64,000 nt of DNA from Haloferax namakaokahaiae (GTDB lineage Archaea > Halobacteriota > Halobacteria > Halobacteriales > Haloferacaceae). The position numbers were made by a program, and so were the translations under genes. The notes beneath the pieces were generated by a model, which had not been told where the DNA came from, ran no database searches, and was given only the letters and a program-made list of their open reading frames with translations. The stretch covers positions 682,001 through 746,000 of the forward strand of contig NZ_JBHTAA010000001.1 of NCBI RefSeq assembly GCF_042663225.1, in the 5' to 3' direction. Numbering within the stretch: the stretch's first letter is position 1; each line of letters opens with the position of its first letter. Positions 1 through 7,211 of this stretch are shown here, piece after piece.

Positions 1-260
1 TCGAGCGTGAGACCGAAGACGGTGGGGAGACCGAAGACGACGAAGAGACCGTCGAAGAATCGCTCGACCTCGAACCGGGCGAGGTGCAGTCGCTCGTGCC
101 GGTCACCACCTCCGGTCGGTACGAGGTGTTCGCACGGTTAGAAAACGGGTCGGAACTGTCCGGTACGTGGTGGTCCTGCCCGCCGCGCGGCCCCGCCGCA
201 CTCGTCATCGATGCGACTGGAAACGTGACCCTCAGCGTCGCTGGCCCGCAACCAGGATGA
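1..260 (+). CDS. C-terminal end of an unidentified protein (5' truncated)
   Basis: An open frame runs from the window edge to TGA at 258-260. About 85 residues are visible. They begin with a highly acidic Glu/Asp/Thr-rich linker, followed by a short domain with a WWSCPPRGP stretch that looks like a small beta-sandwich. The composition and codon use are normal for a haloarchaeal gene. The N-terminus lies outside the window, so no family can be named. The acidic linker suggests a secreted or surface-associated protein, but that is only inference. Confidence 0.6.
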   Translation, partial: ERETEDGGETEDDEETVEESLDLEPGEVQSLVPVTTSGRYEVFARLENGSELSGTWWSCPPRGPAALVIDATGNVTLSVAGPQPG

Positions 261-312
261 TTAGCCCGGACAGACCCGATTCCAAGACAGTAGAGCGTCA
301 ATCGAGAATCAC

Positions 313-373
313 GTAACCACTTTTGGTTACTGGCCTGTGGGAATCACTAACTCATTCCCACCCGTATATAATC
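313..373 (+). promoter_or_regulatory. Two inverted repeats plus TATA-like box upstream of the aldehyde oxidoreductase
   Basis: GTAACCA (313-319) and TGGTTAC (324-330) form a perfect 7-bp inverted repeat around a 4-nt loop. GTGGGAAT (337-344) and ATTCCCAC (354-361) form a perfect 8-bp inverted repeat around a 9-nt spacer. A TATATAA stretch (366-372) follows, and the ATG is at 387. The box is closer to the ATG than the usual 26-30 nt, so the transcription start is uncertain. The paired repeats look like operator sites; the regulator is unknown. Confidence 0.45.
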
Positions 374-386
374 AACGAGCATTACA

Positions 387-2318
387 ATGACCGAACTCGG
401 TGGATATCAGGACAGAGTGGCACGGGTGGACCTCACAGCAGGTGATGTCCAATACGAAGGCATCGACGACGAAGACGCGAAGAAGTACATCGGGGCACGC
501 GGCCTCGGTGTGAAGTACGTCTTCGAGCAGGGCGCGGACGTGGACCCGATGGGTCCGGACAACCTGCTCGCGTTCATGACCGGCCCCCTCACGGGCACCC
601 AAACCGTGATGAGTGGCCGACTCGCGGTCGTGACGAAGTCCCCGCTCACGGGGACCGTCACTGACTCTCACCAAGGCGGGTGGAGCGGTGCCCGTCTCAA
701 GTGGTCCGGAATGGACGGCCTGCTCTTTTCGGGTAAATCGGAGAAACCGGTGTACGCCTACATCGAAGACGGCAATCTCGAACTCCGAGACGCGTCTCAC
801 GTCTGGGGCAAGGGCGTCCACGAGACCATCGAGACGCTCGAAGAGGAGGTGGACGGGAGCCTCGGGAAGAACCTCTCGATTATGGCTATCGGGCCGGCCG
901 GCGAGAACGGCGTCAAATACGGCTGTATCGTGAACGAAGACGACCGCGCGTCCGGTCGCGGTGGCACGGGGACGGTCATGGGGTCGAAGAACCTCAAGGC
1001 CGTCGTCGTCAAATCCGGCACGCGAATGCCCAAGCCCGCGGACCCAGAGACGTTCAAGCAGGGCTATCAGCAGGCGATGCAACTCATCCGCGAGTCGGAG
1101 GTCACCGGCCCGAACGAGGGCGGTCTCTCGCTCTACGGGACGAACGTCCTCATGAACGCGGGCGAGGAGATGGACGGTCTCCCGACGAAGAACGGCAAGT
1201 ACACCTCGACTGGAGCGTACCGCGAGTCCGAGGGCGTCGATATCGACGCCGAACGCGTCTCCGGCGAGAACGTCCGCGAGAACATCCTCGTGGACGAACC
1301 GACCTGTCACTCCTGCCCGGTCGCCTGTAAGAAGGAAGTCGAGGTGACGGTGATGCACAAGGGAAGTGAGATGAACGTCCGCGGCGAGTCCTACGAGTAC
1401 GAGTCGGCGTACGCACTCGGCCCGAACTCCGGACACACCGAGCGCGACGAAATCGCGGTCATGATCGACCGCTGTAACGACATGGGCGTCGATACCATCG
1501 AGATGGGCAACATGATGGCGATGGCCATGGAGATGTCCGAACAGGGCAAACTCGACGGCCTGAGCGAGCAACTCGACTGGGGCGATACCGAACGCATGAT
1601 CGACCTCATCACCGAGGTCGCACACCGCGACGGCGACCTGGCCGAGGCAATCGGAGAAGGTGCGAACGGTCTCGCCGAGCGCTTCGACGCCTACGACAAC
1701 TCGCTGGCGGTCAAGGGCCAGACCATCCCCGCCTACGACCCACGCTGTATGAAGGGCATGGGCATCGGCTACGCCACCTCGAACCGCGGTGCGTGCCACC
1801 TGCGTGGCTACACGCCGTCGGCGGAGATTCTCGGCATCCCGGAGAAGCACGACCCCTACGAGTGGCGCGGCAAGGGCGAACTCGTCGCCCTGTTCCAGGA
1901 CATGCACGCCATCTCCGACTCGTTCGACATCTGCAAGTTCAACGCCTTCGCGGAGGGTATCGAAGAGTACGTCCTCCAGTACAACGGCATGACCGGTCTC
2001 GACGTGACCGAAGACGAACTCATGGAGACGGGCGACCGCATCTACACGCTGGAACGCTACTACAACAACCTCGCCGGCTTCGACGGGTCGGACGACTCAC
2101 TGCCGGGACGCTTCGTCCCCGGCGACGAGGCAATCCCCGGACAGGGTGCCTCCGAAGGCCAACTGTGCGAACTCGACGAGATGAAAGAAGAGTACTACGA
2201 ACGTCGCCAGTGGGTCGATGGCGTCGTCCCCGACGAGCGCCTCGCCCAACTCGACATCGACATCGGTCCCGGAACCGGTGTCTCCAGCGGCGACTCGACG
2301 GCACCGGCAGACGACTAG
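387..2318 (+). CDS. aor: Aldehyde:ferredoxin oxidoreductase, tungstopterin enzyme
   Basis: 643 residues, the normal length for the AOR family. These cytoplasmic enzymes oxidise aldehydes (or related substrates) to acids with ferredoxin as acceptor, using a bis-pterin tungsten centre and a [4Fe-4S] cluster. The N-terminal domain has the typical GGYxxRVxRVDLT opening and a GPLTGT...SGR segment of the pterin-binding domain. Cluster cysteines are visible at C307-x2-C310-x3-C314 and C516 (in DICKF). The substrate cannot be read from the sequence; haloarchaea carry several paralogues. It is a single gene preceded by two inverted repeats and followed by a T-run. The start at ATG 387 places the conserved opening at the N-terminus. 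Confidence 0.93.
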   Translation: MTELGGYQDRVARVDLTAGDVQYEGIDDEDAKKYIGARGLGVKYVFEQGADVDPMGPDNLLAFMTGPLTGTQTVMSGRLAVVTKSPLTGTVTDSHQGGWSGARLKWSGMDGLLFSGKSEKPVYAYIEDGNLELRDASHVWGKGVHETIETLEEEVDGSLGKNLSIMAIGPAGENGVKYGCIVNEDDRASGRGGTGTVMGSKNLKAVVVKSGTRMPKPADPETFKQGYQQAMQLIRESEVTGPNEGGLSLYGTNVLMNAGEEMDGLPTKNGKYTSTGAYRESEGVDIDAERVSGENVRENILVDEPTCHSCPVACKKEVEVTVMHKGSEMNVRGESYEYESAYALGPNSGHTERDEIAVMIDRCNDMGVDTIEMGNMMAMAMEMSEQGKLDGLSEQLDWGDTERMIDLITEVAHRDGDLAEAIGEGANGLAERFDAYDNSLAVKGQTIPAYDPRCMKGMGIGYATSNRGACHLRGYTPSAEILGIPEKHDPYEWRGKGELVALFQDMHAISDSFDICKFNAFAEGIEEYVLQYNGMTGLDVTEDELMETGDRIYTLERYYNNLAGFDGSDDSLPGRFVPGDEAIPGQGASEGQLCELDEMKEEYYERRQWVDGVVPDERLAQLDIDIGPGTGVSSGDSTAPADD

Positions 2319-2388
2319 TCGAACAACGGCGGCACGCGACTTCGCCACGAATTCGAACATGGGGTCGGAGTCGAACCACGCGACACCG

Positions 2389-2400
2389 CTTTCGTTTTTA
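2389..2400 (+). terminator. T-rich tract downstream of the aldehyde oxidoreductase
   Basis: A TTTTT run at 2395-2399 lies about 75 bp after the aor stop and before the end of the convergent PQQ-repeat gene. Archaeal termination commonly uses such T-runs. There is no obvious stem, so this is a weak call. Confidence 0.3.
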
Positions 2401-2418
2401 CTACACGCGAGCGACGGC

Positions 2419-3795
2419 TCACTCAGGTCCAAATGCGTAGATACCATCGTACGTGGCGAGTACGGCGAACCCTTCTGCGAAAATAGGGCTGTACTGTACC
2501 GGCGAGGAGAGCGAAACTGTCTCGATAGTCTCTCCTGACGAGGCATCGAGACGAACCAGACGGTTTGGTGAGTCGTCACGACGGTTTTCTACGAAAAATA
2601 CCTCGTCTCCCGCCGCAGTTGGTGACGTAATCTCGGTATCTTTTCCCGCTGCAACTCGCTCCCAGACCATCTCCCCGGTCTGTGGTTCAAATGCCCGAAC
2701 GCGGTCGCTCGCTGAAGTGTAAGATTCGAGGCGCGTCACCAGAACGTCCGAAGTCAATGCGCCGAGCTCGTAGGAGGGGTGTGCGATTTGCGTACTCGTC
2801 TTCCCGGTGGTGAACAACTCAGTCTGTTCGTCTCGCCACAGTGGTTCGCCCGTGTCGAGTGAAATAGCGACGAGTGACCCAGCAGTTACGTACGCGATGC
2901 CGTCGCCGATGAGTGGTGGGCCACCCACACCCCTCGGAAGTGTCGCCTCGAACGTCACCTCACCTGCTGTGGGGTTGACCCCGAAGAGGTAGCCGAAGTC
3001 GTCGTTCTGGTATCGGTAACGCTCCCACGCGGTGAAGTAGACCCGGCCATCGGCGACAGCAGGTGTCGGAAGAAGGGAGTCTGTGCCAAGATTCGCTTCC
3101 CAACACCGTTCTCCCGAGCGAGCATCGATACCCATTATCGGTGTTCCAGGGCCACCGCCTGACGGGTCTTCGAGCAACAACATCCCTTCAGCAGGCACGA
3201 GCGGCGGAACAGACCCTAATTCGTCGAACGAGTAAGTCCATCGCGTTGTCCCATCACGCACCGCCAGCGCATTCACCGTCCGACCGTCCTCGTCAGTGTT
3301 GGTGTGGAAGTAGACAGCGTCACCGACCGCGACGAGCGGAAATCGTTGATTACTCCCCTCGAATTCAGTCGTCCACAGCGACTCGCCCGTCCGCAGGTCG
3401 AACGCGTGGAGTACTTCGCGGTCTGACGTGACGGCCTCACCGACGAAAATCCGGTCGTTCGCAACGACCGGCCGTCCGTATAAATCTGCATCCCATTCGA
3501 CGTGCCACTGCTCTTCCAGCGTCTCAGGTGCGGCACGAGCAGGCGCGGCCGAGGTGTGTCGCCGGTCGTAGTTTGGAAACGGCCACTCGTCCGCTTCGGT
3601 TGCGAATGGAGTCGTCTCACAGTCGTGTGACTCGAAGGGTCGTGCACCGAGGACGTAGCCACCGACTCCACCGAGAGCGAGCGCACCGCCAAGGCCACCG
3701 AGCGCCACACGGCGCGAAATCACCACGTCGCCGGTGGGTTCAGATTCGGCCACATCACTGTCGGTGGAGTCAGCCGAATCGGGAGAGGAGGGCAT
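2419..3795 (-). CDS. Tat-exported PQQ-like beta-propeller repeat protein
   Basis: 458 residues. The N-terminus has an acidic leader, then a twin-arginine signal (SRRVALGG, R28-R29) and a Gly/Ala hydrophobic stretch, consistent with Tat export and possible retention by an uncleaved segment. The rest is a series of about 45-residue blade repeats of the type 'D..TGE..W....', e.g. FDLRTGESLWTTEF, IDARSGERCWEANL, ISLDTGEPLWRDE and FEPQTGEMVWERV. These are typical of PQQ/BamB-like propellers. Such haloarchaeal proteins usually have no demonstrated cofactor and may be scaffolds outside the membrane. It is monocistronic and convergent with aor. No partner is evident nearby. Confidence 0.88.
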   Translation of the reverse strand: MPSSPDSADSTDSDVAESEPTGDVVISRRVALGGLGGALALGGVGGYVLGARPFESHDCETTPFATEADEWPFPNYDRRHTSAAPARAAPETLEEQWHVEWDADLYGRPVVANDRIFVGEAVTSDREVLHAFDLRTGESLWTTEFEGSNQRFPLVAVGDAVYFHTNTDEDGRTVNALAVRDGTTRWTYSFDELGSVPPLVPAEGMLLLEDPSGGGPGTPIMGIDARSGERCWEANLGTDSLLPTPAVADGRVYFTAWERYRYQNDDFGYLFGVNPTAGEVTFEATLPRGVGGPPLIGDGIAYVTAGSLVAISLDTGEPLWRDEQTELFTTGKTSTQIAHPSYELGALTSDVLVTRLESYTSASDRVRAFEPQTGEMVWERVAAGKDTEITSPTAAGDEVFFVENRRDDSPNRLVRLDASSGETIETVSLSSPVQYSPIFAEGFAVLATYDGIYAFGPE

Positions 3796-3856
3796 CGAGT
3801 GCGACTTCTTAGGGCCAAATGATAGAATTTTTGATGCGACTTATGGAGCGTCCAGT

Positions 3857-4195
3857 TCAGACAACGAACCGCAACAGCCACAGCACGGCCATCCCCACGC
3901 CAATCGTCGCAAGCACGTTCTCGGTGTACCACGCGACGATGGCGGCGACGATGCCAGCGACGAGTTGTTCGTTCCCGAGTGCGAGGTCGATAGTCCCCGT
4001 CGGCGCGACGAGTTCCGGCGCGACGAGCGCCGCGAACACCGCCGGTGGCACGTACTTCAGCGCGCGTTCGGCGAGCGGCGGCACCTCGTCGATGCGGCCG
4101 AACAGGTAGATGAACGACCCGCGGATAGCGAAAGTCAACGCGCCCGCGACGAGGATGACGCCCCAGATGGTCGTCCCGTTGTAGTCGGTCGGCAC
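3857..4195 (-). CDS. azlD: AzlD family branched-chain amino acid export subunit
   Basis: 112 residues with four hydrophobic helices and the AzlD pattern (ALTFAIRGSFIYL ... ERALKYVPPAVFAALVAPEL). AzlD is the small membrane partner of AzlC in an exporter of branched-chain or related amino acids. It starts at GTG 4195, and this G is shared with the AzlC TAG stop (TAGTG), so the two genes are translationally coupled in one operon. Confidence 0.88.
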   Translation of the reverse strand: MPTDYNGTTIWGVILVAGALTFAIRGSFIYLFGRIDEVPPLAERALKYVPPAVFAALVAPELVAPTGTIDLALGNEQLVAGIVAAIVAWYTENVLATIGVGMAVLWLLRFVV

Positions 4196-4884
4196 TACCG
4201 GTCACCACCCAGCGTATCGACCGCCAGTCCGGCGAGGACGCCGACGACCGCCGCAATCATGAGGTTGAGGTGGAACGGAACGCTCAGCGCGACGACGGCG
4301 ACGATGCCGCCGACGAGTCCGGAAGTGGTCGAAGCGCGGTCTTTCAGCGTGGGGACGAGCAAGGCGAGAAAGACGAGCGGCGCGGCGAACTGGAGTCCCC
4401 ACTCGGGCGGGAGACCCGACCCGAGGACCGTTCCGGCGAGTGTCGAGGCGACCCAGACGACCCAGAGTGAGGCCCCCGCCCCGACGAAGTACGCGAGGAG
4501 GTCGGTCTCTCGGTCCTCGCCGTACCGGGCGATAGAGACGGCGTAGGCTTGGTCGGTGAGGAGATACGAACAGACGGTCTTCCAGCGGGCGGCGAAGGAG
4601 CGAAAGTGGGGTGCAATCGACGCCGAGTACATCAGCATCCGGAGGTTGATGACGACGGCCGTGCCGAGGACGACGGCGAGCGGTGCGTTCGCGCCGAGGA
4701 GTTCTATCATGGCGAGTTGCGAGGCTCCGGCGAAGACGATTGCCGAGAATCCGACTGCTTGCAGGGCCGACATGCCCTGCTCGATAGCTGCGACACCCGC
4801 GACGAGTCCGAACGGAACGATTCCCAAGTGGAGGGGAGAGACGTCGCGGATACCCGCCCGAAGGTCGGAAGTGCGTATTCCCAT
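4195..4884 (-). CDS. azlC: AzlC family branched-chain amino acid permease
   Basis: 229 residues, the usual family length, with six to eight hydrophobic helices. Typical AzlC segments are visible: GIVPFGLVAGVAAIEQGMSALQA near the N-terminus, the FAGASQLAMIELLG motif, and LLTDQAYAVSIARYG. It is expected to pair with AzlD in the cytoplasmic membrane to export branched-chain amino acids or analogues. It is the first gene of a two-gene operon; the ATG at 4884 is followed by a good hydrophilic start. The substrate in haloarchaea is not established. Confidence 0.9.
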   Translation of the reverse strand: MGIRTSDLRAGIRDVSPLHLGIVPFGLVAGVAAIEQGMSALQAVGFSAIVFAGASQLAMIELLGANAPLAVVLGTAVVINLRMLMYSASIAPHFRSFAARWKTVCSYLLTDQAYAVSIARYGEDRETDLLAYFVGAGASLWVVWVASTLAGTVLGSGLPPEWGLQFAAPLVFLALLVPTLKDRASTTSGLVGGIVAVVALSVPFHLNLMIAAVVGVLAGLAVDTLGGDR

Positions 4885-5011
4885 TGCCGAGAGAACGAGA
4901 TACCTCCCGAAATAGGCGTCTATCGCCGTACGGCTTGCCGGCTCTATCTACGTACCGCCCGTCGCAATCTCAACGTGCCGCCCGTCGCTCTAACGAGGAC
5001 CGCTCGTCGCG

Positions 5012-5449
5012 CTATCGACGACCGATGACCGCGACTTCGCGGATTTCGAGGGCCGTCTCGAACTCGTCGCGGCGGTCGGTGTCGGTGCCGAGTCGGCGGA
5101 GGTGTTCGGCGTGTGCTCTCCGGACGGCATCGACTTCTCGGGGGGAGAAGTCCATGTCCAAGCCCTGTGTGTCCCAGTGGCCCAACGGGACGAAGAAGAT
5201 GGCGAGTTCCTCGTCGGCGTAGACGCATTCGAACTCGCGGACGTACTCCAGTGCGTGTTCGGCGAGGTGCTCTTGTGCGGCATCGAGCAGGTAGGGGACG
5301 ACGCTCGCCGGCACGCTCGCCTTCGCGGCGGCCATCATGATGGCCGTCCCGTCGATTGCACCGCCCTGTGGGTCTTCGGACATCGTTTCACCCGTCTTTC
5401 CGGTTCGTTCAGGCTCCGTTCGAGCCGAGTCGTCGTCCAATCCCATCAT
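5012..5449 (-). CDS. Conserved haloarchaeal protein in the samp3 operon
   Basis: 145 residues, acidic and soluble, with no signal peptide or membrane segment. The family is not recognised. The N-terminal ~25 residues are low-complexity; the conserved-looking body begins at a second ATG (MSEDPQGG). The upstream gene's stop and this ATG overlap as TGATG, which supports the long start and translational coupling. It contains the segment EELAIFFVPLGHWDTQGLDMDFSPREV, which looks like a folded alpha/beta domain. It is the last gene of a three-gene operon with a SAMP3-like ubiquitin-fold protein, so a link to sulfur transfer, pterin cofactor assembly or protein conjugation is possible, by association only. 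Confidence 0.8.
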   Translation of the reverse strand: MMGLDDDSARTEPERTGKTGETMSEDPQGGAIDGTAIMMAAAKASVPASVVPYLLDAAQEHLAEHALEYVREFECVYADEELAIFFVPLGHWDTQGLDMDFSPREVDAVRRAHAEHLRRLGTDTDRRDEFETALEIREVAVIGRR

Positions 5450-5706
5450 CAGCCACCTGCGCGCATCGCTTTCTGTGCGAACTCGTCGATGAGCGGGTCG
5501 AGCGTCGCTTCGTCACCTTCGAACACCAGTTGGACCTCCGTGAGCTGAATCGACTCCGTAATCGAGACCGGTTCGGTCGCTATCTCGACCGACCAGTCCG
5601 GGCCGACGACGCGGTCGTCGCCATCGGCAGTGCCGCCGAGGTTCTCTAAGTAGTGAATCGCAAGTCGAGTCGAGATGCCACGAAACGCACGCTCGCGTGT
5701 GACCAT
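5449..5706 (-). CDS. Small conserved haloarchaeal protein in the samp3 operon
   Basis: 85 residues, acidic. It opens with basic residues (MVTRERAFRGISTRLAIHYL) and continues with a two-strand region rich in V/E/T, ending ...FAQKAMRAGG. It carries a C-terminal Gly-Gly, which is notable beside a Gly-Gly-ending ubiquitin-like neighbour. No family is recognised. It starts one base after the samp3 stop and overlaps the next start by one base, so the three genes almost certainly form one operon. It may assist or be modified by the neighbouring ubiquitin-like protein; that is inference. Confidence 0.82.
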   Translation of the reverse strand: MVTRERAFRGISTRLAIHYLENLGGTADGDDRVVGPDWSVEIATEPVSITESIQLTEVQLVFEGDEATLDPLIDEFAQKAMRAGG

Positions 5707-5707
5707 C

Positions 5708-5986
5708 TCAGCCTCCTGCGACCGGCGGGAAGACGCTCACCGTGTCACCGTTTTCGAGGGTGGTTTCGAGTCCGTCGAGGTGGAGCACTTCACGGCCGTT
5801 TTTCAGCACGTTCACGTGCGGGCGGAGGTCACCGTTTTCGAGTATCTGCCCCGAGAGGCCGCCGTACTCGGCTTCGAGCGAGTGGAGGACGTCGCCAATA
5901 GTTGCGCCTGCATCGACGTCTCGTGTGAGAGTCTTCTGCCCGACTGCCTCACGGAACGTCGCAAAGAAGCGCAGTTCGAGTTCCAT
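5708..5986 (-). CDS. samp3: SAMP3-like ubiquitin-fold modifier / MoaD family protein
   Basis: 92 residues with the beta-grasp MoaD/ThiS pattern: MELELRFFATFREAVGQ opening, HVNVLKNGREV in the middle, and the terminal FPPVAGG. The C-terminal diglycine is what E1-like UbaA activates to form a thiocarboxylate (sulfur donor) or an isopeptide bond to lysines of target proteins. From memory the sequence is very close to Haloferax volcanii SAMP3, much more so than to SAMP1. It leads a three-gene operon. The tungsten/pterin enzyme a few kb away is a plausible client pathway, but no moaE is present here. Confidence 0.88.
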   Translation of the reverse strand: MELELRFFATFREAVGQKTLTRDVDAGATIGDVLHSLEAEYGGLSGQILENGDLRPHVNVLKNGREVLHLDGLETTLENGDTVSVFPPVAGG

Positions 5987-6061
5987 ACCATTGGTCGGCG
6001 CTCGTCAACCAAAAAGGTACGTCGCGGCAGGCGAACTGAACGGCGACGGGTGGCGAGTTAT

Positions 6062-6149
6062 GCGGTGACAGTTCCGGTCCGCTGTGGCGACAGTTCCGGT
6101 CCGCTGTGGCGATGGTTCCGGACCGCTGTGGCGATGGTTCCGGACTCCT
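6062..6149 (+). repeat. Four tandem 22-bp direct repeats
   Basis: Four head-to-tail 22-bp units occupy 6062-6083, 6084-6105, 6106-6127 and 6128-6149. Each follows GYGGYGAYRGTTCCGGWCY..; units 1-2 share 20 bp (GACAGTTCCGG), and units 3-4 carry GATGGTTCCGG. The array lies between the divergent samp3 operon and the DUF502 gene, just upstream of the latter's TATA-like box. It could be a multi-site operator or a simple slippage array. Confidence 0.8.
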
Positions 6150-6165
6150 GTCGTGATGCCACCAC

Positions 6166-6176
6166 CATTTTATCAC
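6166..6176 (+). promoter_or_regulatory. TATA-like box for the DUF502 gene
   Basis: ATTTTATC is centred about 26 nt upstream of the GTG at 6197. That matches the spacing of a leaderless haloarchaeal promoter and supports this start codon. Confidence 0.5.
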
Positions 6177-6196
6177 CCTGATGGATACGTGAACTC

Positions 6197-7060
6197 GTGC
6201 CCTCCCCCGGCAGTCCACAGTCACCGAAGAAAATCGCCACGACCGCGAAGCAGACCGGCCAGTCGCTGTACGAACGGGTGTACAATACGATACTGACCGG
6301 CGTTGCGATACTGATTCCAATTGTCATCACGCTGTACGTCCTGCGAATCGCAATCGACTTCGTACGGGATGCGCTGAATCCGTTCGTCGATTTCCTGCAG
6401 TGGGTGGGTATCATCCAGCGGTTCGAGCGCGTCGAGTTCATCAGTCTCCTCATCGACCTCGGCATCTACTCGTGGGTCATCGACTTCTTCGGCGAGTTAG
6501 TCGCACTCATCGTCCTCTTCGCGGTCATCGCCGTCGTCGGGACGGTGGGTCGCAACCAGTACGGCGAGAAACTCATCGGCGTGTTCGACTTCGTCGTCTC
6601 GTCGATTCCCGGCATCGGAACGGTGTACAAGAGTTTCCGACGGATGGGCGACGTCGTCCTCGACGAGGGGGCAGAGGAGTTCCAGGACGTCAAACTCGTC
6701 CAGTGCTTCGACGAGAACGTCTACGTCCTCGGCTTCCAGACGGGAGACGCGCCGGCGACTATCGAGCACTCGACCGGCCACGTGGAGATGGTCTCGATGT
6801 TCCTGCCGTTAGCACCGAACCCGGTGACTGGTGGGATTCTCACGTACATTCCGAAACAGGACGTCTACGATATCGACATGACCGTCGAAGAGGGAATCAG
6901 GAGCATCCTCACGAGCGGCGTCGCCACCGACAGCGAACCCGCGAACATGCTCAACGTCGATATGGCCGACCTTCGGAACTCGGAGCGATTCCAAGACCTT
7001 CGTGAGGCGATGGTGACCGCGAGAACCGAGGACGAGAGTGACGAGAGCCAGAATCGCTGA
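6197..7060 (+). CDS. DUF502 family integral membrane protein
   Basis: 287 residues. A short basic N-terminus is followed by two hydrophobic hairpins: one at about residues 30-55 (YNTILTGVAILIPIVITLYVLRI) and one at about 95-125. A soluble beta-rich domain follows. The segment SIPGIGTVYKSFRRMGDVVL and the later MVSMFLPLAPNPVTGGILTYIP are hallmarks of DUF502. The biochemical role is unknown; the family is widespread in bacteria and archaea. The GTG start at 6197 is supported by the TATA spacing. It stands alone downstream of a 22-bp repeat array. Confidence 0.9.
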   Translation: MPSPGSPQSPKKIATTAKQTGQSLYERVYNTILTGVAILIPIVITLYVLRIAIDFVRDALNPFVDFLQWVGIIQRFERVEFISLLIDLGIYSWVIDFFGELVALIVLFAVIAVVGTVGRNQYGEKLIGVFDFVVSSIPGIGTVYKSFRRMGDVVLDEGAEEFQDVKLVQCFDENVYVLGFQTGDAPATIEHSTGHVEMVSMFLPLAPNPVTGGILTYIPKQDVYDIDMTVEEGIRSILTSGVATDSEPANMLNVDMADLRNSERFQDLREAMVTARTEDESDESQNR

Positions 7061-7150
7061 CGAGAATTGCGGCGTGTCCGACGAGAAGCCGAATGTGACT
7101 GCTACGAGTGGGAGTTAGTGTCGATTGGGTTGTAAGTAGTGTGACCCTGA

Positions 7151-7161
7151 ATTTCTTTTTT
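7151..7161 (+). terminator. T-rich tract after the DUF502 gene
   Basis: TTTCTTTTTT lies about 90 bp downstream of the DUF502 stop and before the next promoter on the same strand. It is a plausible intrinsic T-run terminator with no stem. Confidence 0.3.
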
Positions 7162-7178
7162 GATAATCTCTACGAACG

Positions 7179-7187
7179 CTTAATAAC
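7179..7187 (+). promoter_or_regulatory. TATA-like box for the giant surface protein gene
   Basis: CTTAATAAC is centred about 29 nt upstream of ATG 7212, the spacing expected for a leaderless transcript. CTTAAT and a downstream ATTAAG form a short inverted repeat around it, which might bind a regulator. Confidence 0.5.
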
Positions 7188-7211
7188 TGCCGATTAAGTC
7201 ATGTGTCATAG

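Noticed and set aside
372..1907. Long minus-strand ORF opposite the aldehyde oxidoreductase
   Set aside because: It is a shadow of GC-rich codon bias: basic, His/Arg/Val-rich, no family pattern, fully antisense to a well-supported gene.
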